A DNA stretch of 42,057 nt from Candidatus Wallbacteria bacterium GWC2_49_35 (lineage in GTDB: Bacteria; Muiribacteriota; UBA9980). The position numbers were made by a program, and so were the translations under genes. Position 1 is the stretch's first letter. Every line of letters starts with the position of its first letter. The DNA lies in NCBI GenBank assembly GCA_001791795.1, contig MGFH01000138.1, forward strand, positions 1 to 42,057, given 5' to 3'. The notes under the pieces were generated by a model. The model worked only from the letters and a program-made list of their open reading frames with translations. It was not told the DNA's origin and ran no database searches. Shown here in pieces: positions 6,997 through 15,294 of the stretch.

Positions 6997-8424
6997 TTAT
7001 AAAGCCTGCAAACTGAATTGGAGAATAAATCTGGTCCCGCTTCCGCGCTCGAACCAGGCCGCGCCGCGAAGCTGCCTGGCCATCATTTCAATGAGTTTGA
7101 ATCCGAAGCCGCCGGAACCTTCGGTATAGGTGGTTTCGGGAATTCCGACCCCGTCATCCTGGACGGTGATCGTCACTTTGCTATCTTTATTTTCCGCGGT
7201 TATTCTTATCGAGCCTTCGCCTCTGCCCGCGAAGGCATATTTCATGATATTGGTGAGGCATTCGTTAACGATAATTCCAATATAGGACAATCTTCTGGAA
7301 TCGATTATAAAATCGTCGATAATTTTTTCGGTTTTTATTGCCGCGCGTGTCGGAAAAATAGAGATAATTCCGTCCACCAGCGGCGAAAGGTATTGCCGGA
7401 AAGAGATCTCCATAAAATTTTCCGAGCGGTATAATTTATCGTATATCAGCATCATGCTTAGCATGCGGCTTCTGGTATCGTTGAGCGCATCCGCTGCGGA
7501 CGGTTCGCTGAGCGCATCCATCTGAAGCGATATAAGACCGTCTATGGCGTTCAAATTATTTCTTATGCGGTGATGGACCTCTTTAAGCATCATTTCTTTT
7601 TCTTCGACAAGGAGCTGAAGTTTTTCTTCGGCCAGCTTTCGTTCGGTTATGTCGGTGCATCCGCCGAAAATGCGGTGCGGCGCCGCGGCAATTTTAGACG
7701 GAATGTGTTTCGTATTGACCGCGATCCATTTTATTCCGCCGTTTTTAGTGATTATGCGCAGCGTGCAGGACCCGGAAGTTCCTTCGTTGATATTTATTAC
7801 ATTTTCGTCGAAGGCCGCAACGTCGCCGGGATGAACGAGAGATCTCCAGCAGCCCATCGCACGCAATTCTTCGAGCGTGTATCCGGTGATCCTTTCGACG
7901 GCCCCGGCCATCCAGTCGATCGTGTAGGCGCCTTCTGACGATTCGGCGCAGGAGAAGACGAAATCCGACGTCGCGTCGGAGATATATTTGTAGCGGGTTT
8001 CGCTCTCGATCATGGACTCTTCCGCTTTTTTCGTCCTGGCGTCGAAGAGTTTGAACGCCATTTTTATAGACGCGTCAAGAATGGTTGGGCCGGTGTTCTT
8101 GACCACGTATCCGTAAGATGTTATTTTTTCTGTTTTTTCGACGACTTCGGGCTCCGTATGGCTTGAAAGGAATACTACAGGAACGTTGCGTTCTTTCAAA
8201 ATAGCCTCGGCCGCCTGAGTTCCGTCGATCCCTTCGCCGAGATCTATATCCATAAGTATAAGGTCGAAAGGCTCTTTCCGGAAGCGGACGATATCCAGAG
8301 CGGCTTCGCCGTTGAGCGCCCAGACGACATTATAGCCGAGCGTTTCAAGAATTTTCTTTTCGCATGTTCCGACGGCGGTCTCGTCTTCTACCAGGAGAAT
8401 GTTCTTTTGCTTGGAATAATTCAC
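6997..8424 (-). CDS. Soluble receiver-PAS-histidine kinase (HisKA_2 type)
   Basis: A 475-residue signalling protein without membrane segments. Order of domains: response-regulator receiver (1-120) with phospho-acceptor Asp59 in LILMDIDL and the conserved Lys109; PAS domain (about 145-262) ending in the usual DITERKLAEEKL; HisKA_2 dimerisation helix with the phosphorylated His at 284/285 in EVHHRIRNNLNAI; and a HATPase domain with NECLTNIMKYAF, DDGVGIPE and GFGFKLIEMM. The receiver at the N-terminus implies that phosphorylation of Asp59 tunes the kinase. The start is a GTG at 8424 behind a strong GGAGGAG. The receiver tail (SSHTEPEVVEKTEKITSYGY) is of a kind I associate with spirochaete kinases. 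No partner regulator is adjacent, so it is an orphan with unknown output. Confidence 0.9.
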   Translation of the reverse strand: MNYSKQKNILLVEDETAVGTCEKKILETLGYNVVWALNGEAALDIVRFRKEPFDLILMDIDLGEGIDGTQAAEAILKERNVPVVFLSSHTEPEVVEKTEKITSYGYVVKNTGPTILDASIKMAFKLFDARTKKAEESMIESETRYKYISDATSDFVFSCAESSEGAYTIDWMAGAVERITGYTLEELRAMGCWRSLVHPGDVAAFDENVININEGTSGSCTLRIITKNGGIKWIAVNTKHIPSKIAAAPHRIFGGCTDITERKLAEEKLQLLVEEKEMMLKEVHHRIRNNLNAIDGLISLQMDALSEPSAADALNDTRSRMLSMMLIYDKLYRSENFMEISFRQYLSPLVDGIISIFPTRAAIKTEKIIDDFIIDSRRLSYIGIIVNECLTNIMKYAFAGRGEGSIRITAENKDSKVTITVQDDGVGIPETTYTEGSGGFGFKLIEMMARQLRGAAWFERGSGTRFILQFSLQAL

Positions 8425-8532
8425 GGATCTCCTCCGGAGAAATTTAAAAATTATGAGCGGTAAGAATTGAAAAAATCGGCACTAACGAAAAGAAAAATAT
8501 ATTTATGTTGAAAAACTCGAATATCCAGATTT

Positions 8533-8561
8533 ATATTATACAAAAATGATGTTTATGTCAA
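8533..8561 (-). promoter_or_regulatory. Promoter of the histidine kinase gene
   Basis: TTGACA (minus strand, 8561-8556) is followed after 17 bases by TAATAT (8538-8533); a perfect TATAAT overlaps it with a 15-base spacer. The leader is about 100 bases. It is back-to-back with the promoter at 8602-8630. Confidence 0.55.
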
Positions 8562-8601
8562 TGAATATTATTGTGATTTGATTTATGATTTTCGTTTATC
8601 A

Positions 8602-8630
8602 TTGACAAAAAAATGAAAATAAAATAAAAT
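8602..8630 (+). promoter_or_regulatory. Promoter of the kinase-fold gene
   Basis: A consensus TTGACA (8602-8607) and TAAAAT (8625-8630) are 17 bases apart. The transcript would start near 8637, after the first ATG of the open frame (8632), so translation must use the later ATG at 8665. Confidence 0.65.
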
Positions 8631-8664
8631 AATGAGATTTTACCATGCACATCCGGGAGAATTT

Positions 8665-9756
8665 ATGGGAAAAGCCGATGAAAGAAGAAAAACGCAGATC
8701 GAATTTATAAATTCCGGCGCTGAAATCGAGGTTGGCGACGCGTCCGAGGCGCCGCTGGCGATATCGGAGCTGATTGCAATCGACGGCTCGTCCGCGTATG
8801 TCGAAAAGCATATCGGGAGCGGATTGACCGCCGATATTTATAAATTGAAGATAAACGGAAAGAGTTGGAATCTGAAAAAGAAGCGGGCTGAAATACTCGT
8901 CAGAAATATCGACGGCCGGACTTCTTTTTTGAACGAAGTGCAGCGCAGGGGCGATTTTGAAAGGCTGAAGAAGGCGAATGCTCAGGCTTACAGGGGGATC
9001 GTCGATACGGCTTATGCGAGTTTAAATAAAGGCATTATTTTATCGCACTGGATAGAAGGCGTGCCCGTCAAAAAATATACGCGCGAAATATTCGCCGATC
9101 TTTTCAACACGTTATACCATATCGAAACCGCCGGTTTATTCGAATATGACCTGTGTCCCGGCAATCTGCTCCTGCAAAGTGACGGCAGCGTGCGTTTATT
9201 CGATTTCGGATATATGTATCCCTATTCGCCTTTAAAAGAATTTAATCCCGACGGAATGCAACTTCCGCTTTTTCACCCTGCCGAAAGGTTTGAAACGCGG
9301 AGTTTCATGCAACATCTTATGGATATGGAAGATGATCAAGGGATAGAAGCCGCGCTCGTCGAATATCGCTCCGAAAAAGAGGCCGCGCTCGAATATTATG
9401 AAAGAAGGATCAAATGGCTTATTGAAAATGCCGCCGATCCGGGCATCGTCGAATGGTCGAAAAGTTTCGCCGGGTTATGGAAGAAAGGACTTTCGGGCCG
9501 CGCCGAACTCGCCAAATTATACGGTACAGAGTCCATGCGCTCCTATATACTCGATATATACGACGATGTCGGCGGCCGGAGCTGCACTCGCGAAACATTG
9601 AAAAAAGTCGACAGGGTGTTATCGAAAATCGAAGCGGGCAATTCGTTTTTATTCGCCGATCCGTTGTTTTCATTGGACGGCGGTGAATTGGACCGTGACC
9701 GGCTTTTAAATAAATACACGGAAATAAAGAAGAGAGTTATTGAATATCAGTTGTGA
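8665..9756 (+). CDS. Protein-kinase-fold protein, possibly an LPS-core or aminoglycoside-type kinase
   Basis: This 363-residue protein has the landmarks of the protein kinase fold: a glycine-rich loop IGSGLTADIYK (50-60), candidate ATP-binding lysines in NLKKKRAE (71-73), the catalytic YDLCPGNLL with Asp162 and Asn167, and Asp-Phe-Gly at 180-182 (LFDFGYMYP). The usual His before the catalytic Asp is absent (EYD instead). The C-terminal 170 residues are helical and unlike the eukaryotic-type kinase lobe. The ATG at 8665 was chosen because GGGAG stands 5 bases before it and the promoter excludes the ATG at 8632. It faces the LPS glycosyltransferase gene tail-to-tail, 14 bases apart. A sugar kinase of the WaaP/KdkA sort is plausible, a RIO- or APH-like kinase equally so. 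The substrate is unknown. Confidence 0.75.
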   Translation: MGKADERRKTQIEFINSGAEIEVGDASEAPLAISELIAIDGSSAYVEKHIGSGLTADIYKLKINGKSWNLKKKRAEILVRNIDGRTSFLNEVQRRGDFERLKKANAQAYRGIVDTAYASLNKGIILSHWIEGVPVKKYTREIFADLFNTLYHIETAGLFEYDLCPGNLLLQSDGSVRLFDFGYMYPYSPLKEFNPDGMQLPLFHPAERFETRSFMQHLMDMEDDQGIEAALVEYRSEKEAALEYYERRIKWLIENAADPGIVEWSKSFAGLWKKGLSGRAELAKLYGTESMRSYILDIYDDVGGRSCTRETLKKVDRVLSKIEAGNSFLFADPLFSLDGGELDRDRLLNKYTEIKKRVIEYQL

Positions 9757-9770
9757 AATCAACGCGTGCT

Positions 9771-10559
9771 TTATCGCTTGCCTTCGGCGCTCAGAAAATA
9801 ATGCTTGCAGTATTTAACGAAAACGTAAAACGCCGAAAGCACTGCCAGTACTAATCCGTGGAATCCGTCAAAAAAGCCCAGCTTTATAAAGTACTGTTTG
9901 ATGAAGCCAAACAGCGGGTTGAATATTATTCTGACCGGCGAAGGCCGCAGACGGCGGTCATGAAGGTCGCGCGCCGCGAGCGTGGTGTAGGCGTTGAACT
10001 TGTCGAAATATTGTTCGAGCGACTGATAAGTATAGTGCCACATGAAATTGTTTTTATCGATTTTGATCTTATCGCCGTGCACTTCGAAAGATTCGTGCAC
10101 CCGGGCCTTTTTGAACGAACCCGCGCCGCGCTTTATTATGCGCAGGGTATAATCAGGGAACCAGCCGGAGTGATTTATCCAGCGGCCCAGGAACGAACTT
10201 TTGCGCGCCACGAAAAATCCGGCTGCGTTATAGTGAAACGGTTCGAGTTTTCCGCCCCTGAAGTCTTCCACCCAGCGTTTAAGGTCTTCCGAAAGTTCTT
10301 CATCGGCGTCGAGCACGAAGATATAATCTTTGCAGGCGTGAGAGATAGCCATGTTTTTCTGCGAGGCGAAGTCGACGAATTTATTGTGAAGCACGTTCGC
10401 GCCGAAACTTTCGGCTATTTCAACCGTCTTATCTGACGAGCCTGAATCGAGCACGATTATTTCATCGGCCGTATCTTTAATAGATTCGAGGGCACGCCCG
10501 AGATTTTTTTCTTCGTTATAAGTTATAAAGACGTATGAGAGGCTTAACGCGTTACTCAT
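9771..10559 (-). CDS. Family 2 glycosyltransferase, WaaE/KdtX-like
   Basis: A 262-residue GT-A fold glycosyltransferase of family 2, similar to WaaE (LPS core beta-glucosyltransferase). Seen: SYVFITYNEEKNLGRALESI at the N-terminus, DEIIVLDSGSSDKT, FASQKNMAI (65-73), the metal-binding Asp-x-Asp 84-86 in FVLDADEEL, and a basic, hydrophobic C-terminus (about 205-250) that probably attaches to the membrane. The reaction would be transfer of a hexose from a nucleotide sugar to LPS core or another envelope acceptor. The start overlaps the end of the lpxL gene by 8 bases, showing translational coupling. It is the last gene of the tldD operon. The exact sugar and acceptor are not determined. Confidence 0.85.
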   Translation of the reverse strand: MSNALSLSYVFITYNEEKNLGRALESIKDTADEIIVLDSGSSDKTVEIAESFGANVLHNKFVDFASQKNMAISHACKDYIFVLDADEELSEDLKRWVEDFRGGKLEPFHYNAAGFFVARKSSFLGRWINHSGWFPDYTLRIIKRGAGSFKKARVHESFEVHGDKIKIDKNNFMWHYTYQSLEQYFDKFNAYTTLAARDLHDRRLRPSPVRIIFNPLFGFIKQYFIKLGFFDGFHGLVLAVLSAFYVFVKYCKHYFLSAEGKR

Positions 10560-11472
10560 TATCCAACCGCCACCGCTTATGGAACCAGAACCACTGTTCC
10601 GGGGCCCTTCTTACATATTTTTCTATCATAGCGGTGACGGCCTGCGTGCAGCCGGCGATGGCGGAGTCTTTATCGCCGCTTTGTATGAAATCTTTAGCGT
10701 AGATGGGCGGTTCGATATATACGTCGTGACTGCGGTAATCGTCGGAACGGATCATGAATACGCCGTAGATAGGCGCGCCCGTTTTGATCGAAAGCGCCGC
10801 AGGAAGGGATGTGCTCATGCAGTCGATGCCGAAAAATTTATTGCGTACGCCGGCGTTATCGGTATGCTGGTCGGAAACGATGCCCGCGATTTTCTTGCTT
10901 TTAATCAGCCGCATGCATTTGAGCGCGGCGTGGTTTCTGTCTAACGGCTTATTAGAAGTTACCGAGCGGAATTCGTTGATCGTCCTGTGTATTTTAATGT
11001 CGCGCTCGACGATAAGTATGCTCATGTCCACTCCGAGTTTTCCGACCAGCACAGCGAGCATTTCCCAGTTGCCCAGATGCGAAGAAATGATAACGCCGCC
11101 TTCGCGCTTCGCTATTGCGTTGCGCAGGTGTTCGAGGCCGTGGATCCGGAAATTGTCGTGAAGATTTTTAGTATGCTGGAGGTTACCCATCCACAGGAAC
11201 TCGAAAAAATTCATTACCTGAGCGATGTATACGTTTCTGACCAGCCGCTCGATCTCCTCGCCGGTTTTACAGATGCCCGCTTTTTTGATATTTTCGACGA
11301 GAGTGTTTTTGCGCAGAGGCAGCAGATAATAAAACAGGTCGCCCGCGAATTTCAGCTTCGAAAGGCTCGTGAATTTGAAACGCGAAAATATCGCCACGGC
11401 GGCTCTTAAGAGTTTATCCGCGGCCTCGTCTAAAATGTGTTTGATCGCCGGGTTATTTTTTAGTAAGCTCAT
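10552..11472 (-). CDS. lpxL: Lipid A acyltransferase, LpxL/HtrB family
   Basis: Enzymes of this family add a secondary acyl chain to Kdo-lipid A at the inner membrane. The 306-residue protein has the catalytic H-x4-E box as HLGNWE (His132, Glu137), the conserved GVRNKFFGIDCMSTSLPAAL stretch and the usual C-terminal WFWFHKRWRL. The N-terminal 50 residues are amphipathic and hydrophobic (LLRAAVAIFSRF), fitting a membrane anchor. It overlaps the upstream TPR gene by 20 bases and the downstream glycosyltransferase by 8 bases. I use the symbol in the family sense: which acyl position it serves, and whether it is LpxL, LpxM or LpxP, cannot be read from sequence. Confidence 0.85.
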   Translation of the reverse strand: MSLLKNNPAIKHILDEAADKLLRAAVAIFSRFKFTSLSKLKFAGDLFYYLLPLRKNTLVENIKKAGICKTGEEIERLVRNVYIAQVMNFFEFLWMGNLQHTKNLHDNFRIHGLEHLRNAIAKREGGVIISSHLGNWEMLAVLVGKLGVDMSILIVERDIKIHRTINEFRSVTSNKPLDRNHAALKCMRLIKSKKIAGIVSDQHTDNAGVRNKFFGIDCMSTSLPAALSIKTGAPIYGVFMIRSDDYRSHDVYIEPPIYAKDFIQSGDKDSAIAGCTQAVTAMIEKYVRRAPEQWFWFHKRWRLDNE

Positions 11473-13861
11473 TAGCCCTGTCCTTGACCGCTTTCGGAGC
11501 GGATGATTTCATTATTTCAGACTTAAGGTTCTTAGCGTCCTTTTTCTGTTTTGTCTTTATGTAAACTTCGAGCAGCCTCAGGCGCGCTTCGTGAACGACG
11601 GCCGTATCCTTATATAATATTTCTATTTTAAGAAGGTTTTTGACGGCCTCTTCGCCGTTATTCAGAGCGTCGTAAGCGCCGCCGAGTATGTAATGTATCT
11701 TCGCCAGCAGCTCGACGTCCTGCACGTCGAGCGCGAGTTGTTCGAAACTTTCGACGGCCTTCTGATAGTCTTTTTTGTCGGAGTAAAGCGAAGCTTTATC
11801 GAAACGCGTCATATATCGAACATGTTCGGGCGCGTCTTGCGAAGCCAGTATCTCGTCGAACGCCGCCATGGCCTCGTCGTATTTTAACAGCGCGGCTTTT
11901 GCGCGGCCGCCGAGTTCCTTCGCTTCGTAGACGCTGTATGAACCGCCGCCGGGCTCTTTCGCCGCCGCCAGTTCTTCGCACAAAGCCAGGCATTTATCGT
12001 ATTCTTTGATCTCAAAGTGTATCTGGGCCAGCTTGAATTTAGCGTCCAGCGTGTTGCGGGGGCTTTTAGAGACCGCCGTGATCTTTTCGAATGCCTTCGC
12101 GGCCAGGCCGTTTTCTCCCAGGGCGGAAAGATTCTTGCCCATCTTGAAAAGCGCAGGCACGAGATAGTCGGCGTCAGCGCTTGCCGTGTCGACGGCCGTG
12201 AGGATCTGCCGGTATTTTTCGGAGAGCTTTTTCATGTCTTTCAACGCGAAATAGGCGTCGCAGACCTTGAGCTCGCTTTCGAGCCACATCGGATCGGACG
12301 CGGGGACCTTCATGAACCAGCCGATCGCCTCGTCGTATTTTTTTTCGATCATCGATATTTCGCCGAGATTAAAATAACTTCTCGAAAGATAATTCGACGC
12401 CGGGAAATTCTTTACGAACTCTAACAGCGAATCGCGCGCCTCTTTGTATCTGGCGAGGTTGAAATAGGCGAGTCCTATGTTGAACGCCGCGTGCTGAGCT
12501 TTTTTAGAGCCCGGGAAACGCGATAGGAACCCGCGGAATTTATCGACGGCCTGCTCGTATTTTTTCTGATCGAAAAGTATGACGGCGCTTACGTAAAGCG
12601 CTTCGACGCTTATTTCGTCGGACGAATCCGATATCGCCGTAAAGCGCTCGTAAGCCTCGGAGAGCAGTCCGCTTTTCTGAAGCGCCATTCCGAGGTAGTA
12701 ATCGGTCTCCTGTGAAATTTTCGGTGAAAGCCCTTTTATACTTTTAACTTCTTTAAAGACCTGCGCGGCCTGCTCGTACTTTTTCAGATTGAAAAGCGAG
12801 ATTCCCAGGCGCAACCCGCAGTCGGCGCGGTTGTCGAACTTGCGCTTTTCGTTGAAGCATTTCGAAAAATATTCAGACGCCTCCCGGTAATCGGATTGCG
12901 AGTAGTGGCACCAGCCGAGCGAATAATATATTTTAGGAATGTAAGACGAGTAATCGGCGGCCGGCTCTTCGTCCGGTTCGCCGGCGCCGGATTTTTTTTT
13001 CGCGGCCTCAATATTAGCCAAAGCCTTAGAGTAATTTTCGGCCGCCTTTTTATACTGTCCGGCTGAATAGAAAATTTCGCCGAGGTTATAGTAGACCGGC
13101 GCCGCCATGGGGTCTTTATCGAATGATTTTAAGAATTTTTCGTAAAATGCCGCCGCTTCCTTTTCGTTCTTTTCGCGCAGCGCGAGATTGCCGCTGATAT
13201 AAAGCGCTTCTTTGAAGCGCGCAGTTTCGTCTTCTGACAGCCCCGCGGGGCCGTCTTCGGTCAGCTTGAAATAATCGGCGAATGCGTTTTTGGCGCCGCC
13301 GGCGTCTTTTTTCGACAGAAGATGGCGCGCGCATTTGAATACGGCGTCGCGGCTCAGATCGGGATTGGCGTTTTTATAAAGTTTCCGGAAATAGCCGTAG
13401 GCGGATTCGTCGTCGCCGAGCGCGGCTGCGGTGTAGGCGGCGGAATAATGTACTTCGCCCGTCAGTTTGGAATCAGGATATTTTTTAAGGAAACTTTCGT
13501 ATTTATCTCCGGCGCCCTTGAAATCTTCCGTCTTGTAAAGGGATTCGCCAAGCAGATAGAGCGCGTACTCGCCATAGCGGCTTTTTTCGTAAAAGGAAAT
13601 AAATTTCTGCAGTTCGGAGGCGGCCTGGCCGTATTTGTGCATGTCGAAAAGGCCTTTGGCGAACTTGAACGCACGCGCGGCTTTTTCGTCATCGGTCAGC
13701 GCGTATGCGTGCCGGGCGGGCCAGGCAGTTAAAACTAAAAGCAATAACGCCGTAAGGAGCGCTGCGGTCCTGAAATTTCTGAAGCCAGTGAAAAGATATG
13801 GTTTTTTATTCGGCTGCGCGGCATTATCCGCCGTGCGCAACTTGAAATAATGTACGCTCAA
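11453..13861 (-). CDS. Exported tetratricopeptide-repeat protein
   Basis: An 802-residue protein made almost wholly of TPR helices. After a basic leader it has a hydrophobic signal (ALLTALLLLVLTAW) and a likely signal peptidase site after ARHAYA near residue 54. Then follow ten or more repeats with the pattern A..YFNLGEIYY....Y..A...F..F....P, including FPGSKKAQHAAFNIGLAYF and FPASNYLSRSYFNLGEISM. The style resembles BamD/CpoB, which scaffold envelope complexes. The start is a TTG at 13861 placed 6 bases after a perfect GGAGG; no ATG gives as good a fit. It stands between tldE (29 bases upstream) and lpxL (20-base overlap). The role is probably protein binding in the periplasm; the partner is unknown. 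Confidence 0.85.
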   Translation of the reverse strand: MSVHYFKLRTADNAAQPNKKPYLFTGFRNFRTAALLTALLLLVLTAWPARHAYALTDDEKAARAFKFAKGLFDMHKYGQAASELQKFISFYEKSRYGEYALYLLGESLYKTEDFKGAGDKYESFLKKYPDSKLTGEVHYSAAYTAAALGDDESAYGYFRKLYKNANPDLSRDAVFKCARHLLSKKDAGGAKNAFADYFKLTEDGPAGLSEDETARFKEALYISGNLALREKNEKEAAAFYEKFLKSFDKDPMAAPVYYNLGEIFYSAGQYKKAAENYSKALANIEAAKKKSGAGEPDEEPAADYSSYIPKIYYSLGWCHYSQSDYREASEYFSKCFNEKRKFDNRADCGLRLGISLFNLKKYEQAAQVFKEVKSIKGLSPKISQETDYYLGMALQKSGLLSEAYERFTAISDSSDEISVEALYVSAVILFDQKKYEQAVDKFRGFLSRFPGSKKAQHAAFNIGLAYFNLARYKEARDSLLEFVKNFPASNYLSRSYFNLGEISMIEKKYDEAIGWFMKVPASDPMWLESELKVCDAYFALKDMKKLSEKYRQILTAVDTASADADYLVPALFKMGKNLSALGENGLAAKAFEKITAVSKSPRNTLDAKFKLAQIHFEIKEYDKCLALCEELAAAKEPGGGSYSVYEAKELGGRAKAALLKYDEAMAAFDEILASQDAPEHVRYMTRFDKASLYSDKKDYQKAVESFEQLALDVQDVELLAKIHYILGGAYDALNNGEEAVKNLLKIEILYKDTAVVHEARLRLLEVYIKTKQKKDAKNLKSEIMKSSAPKAVKDRANELTKK

Positions 13862-13890
13862 TTTTTACCTCCGCTCGATTTTGAAAATAT

Positions 13891-15252
13891 TTATGAACAG
13901 GTGCATTTCATCAGCACCGAGTCGCCTTCGCAGTACCAGTTCAAAAATTTGGTGTTGTGGTGGTTCAATATCTCGAAGAAATTTCCGGAGATCGAAAGTT
14001 TTACCAGGCCCGCCGGTTTTCCATCGCGGACCATGACCGCGTGCGGCGCGCTTATGGAAAAATCGCCGCTGGTGTGGTCTTGCGTGTGCATGCCGAGAAC
14101 GTCGAAAATAATGAAGCCGTCCCTCATATCGTCTAAAATGTTGTTTACGCATTCGTATTCGCCGGTTTCTATCTTGAGCTTATATTCGGAGCACTGGAAT
14201 GTGTCGGGGCTGAGATACGCAGTAGGCTGCATTTCGGCTTTTTTCGCGTATTTGAGGTCGAGCATGGGCGTCTGGAGCTTGCCGTGTTTAACGAAATAAA
14301 CCGGCTCAGAGTATACGCCTTCGTAGGTCAGAGGAATGTTGTTGACCTCGAAGTCGTCGAAATCGGGCTCGTATTTTATCGAAATGTCGTCGCGGAAAAA
14401 TTTTTCGTGCGACGAGAAGTCGCCCAGCGAGAATCGTGCCTGTTTTTCGACGACCGGCCTTCCGTAAAGGTTCGACATCAGGTATTTATTGATGAAGGAT
14501 TCGCTGACGGACGGGGTCAGTATAACGCTTTTGACCGCCGGCTTCGGAAGAGCATCTTTTTTATCGGTTTTGGCCGAAAACGCCGGATAGAACCTGAGGG
14601 CTTTTTCTATCATCGGATCTATATCTTTAAAAGTGAATATTCTTCTTTTGATGAACGAGTCGGAGTACTGGTTGTCGAGTTCGAATGCGATACCAGCCAG
14701 GCTGAAGTCGAAATCATAAACGGGCTCTCCCGCGTCGGGCCCGAGGAATATAAAGCGCCTGTTGACGGCCGCGAAGGCGTTGACGGTTATAAGTTTCGAT
14801 ACCGACCGGAGTTTAGTATCGGCGTGTTTGATGGCGTCGAATAAGAACCCTGCTTTGCCGTCGACTATTTCGGCGATTTCAGGGTCGTACATCTTATATT
14901 TCAGCGCGTCGGCGTTATCGAACACGCTTTCGTGCCACACCGCTGGCGCCCATTCGTCGTGGAAGGCCTTTTCACGCCAGCCGCCGATCTCCTTATCGAA
15001 ATTGAGGATGCCTTCGTAGTTCAAATTGACGTTCGACACTTTTTTGTCGTTCCATCGGATATATAGCGTGGCTGTGAGGCTTTTCGAGATGGAAGGCATA
15101 TTGTAGGGGCCCAGCAGTTCGTTTTCTTTCTGACCCAGGGTAAGCGATTCGTTGTAATCGGATGTCAGGCGGAAATCTTCCGCGGCGAAATCCTTGTGCG
15201 CGCGGAGCGCGGCCAGAAAATCGCAGAGTATCGTTAAAACTTTGTCTTTCAT
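13891..15252 (-). CDS. tldE: TldE/PmbA-family metalloprotease subunit
   Basis: TldE (PmbA) forms a heterodimer with TldD that unwinds and trims small peptides such as microcins and antitoxins. This 453-residue protein has the C-terminal TldE signature: DVLGMHTQDHTSGDFSISA, then PHAVMVRDGKPAG and LSISGNFFEIL. It lacks the HExxxH zinc motif, as expected for the inactive partner. The first 200 residues are divergent from classical PmbA and contain a long stretch with many Asp/Lys. AAGGTG stands 6 bases before the ATG. The tldD gene ends 42 bases upstream. The natural substrate is not shown by the context, which is envelope biogenesis rather than a peptide-toxin locus. Confidence 0.88.
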   Translation of the reverse strand: MKDKVLTILCDFLAALRAHKDFAAEDFRLTSDYNESLTLGQKENELLGPYNMPSISKSLTATLYIRWNDKKVSNVNLNYEGILNFDKEIGGWREKAFHDEWAPAVWHESVFDNADALKYKMYDPEIAEIVDGKAGFLFDAIKHADTKLRSVSKLITVNAFAAVNRRFIFLGPDAGEPVYDFDFSLAGIAFELDNQYSDSFIKRRIFTFKDIDPMIEKALRFYPAFSAKTDKKDALPKPAVKSVILTPSVSESFINKYLMSNLYGRPVVEKQARFSLGDFSSHEKFFRDDISIKYEPDFDDFEVNNIPLTYEGVYSEPVYFVKHGKLQTPMLDLKYAKKAEMQPTAYLSPDTFQCSEYKLKIETGEYECVNNILDDMRDGFIIFDVLGMHTQDHTSGDFSISAPHAVMVRDGKPAGLVKLSISGNFFEILNHHNTKFLNWYCEGDSVLMKCTCS

Positions 15253-15294
15253 TTTATCACCTTTATACTATCGATTTTATATTCATAACCGCGG

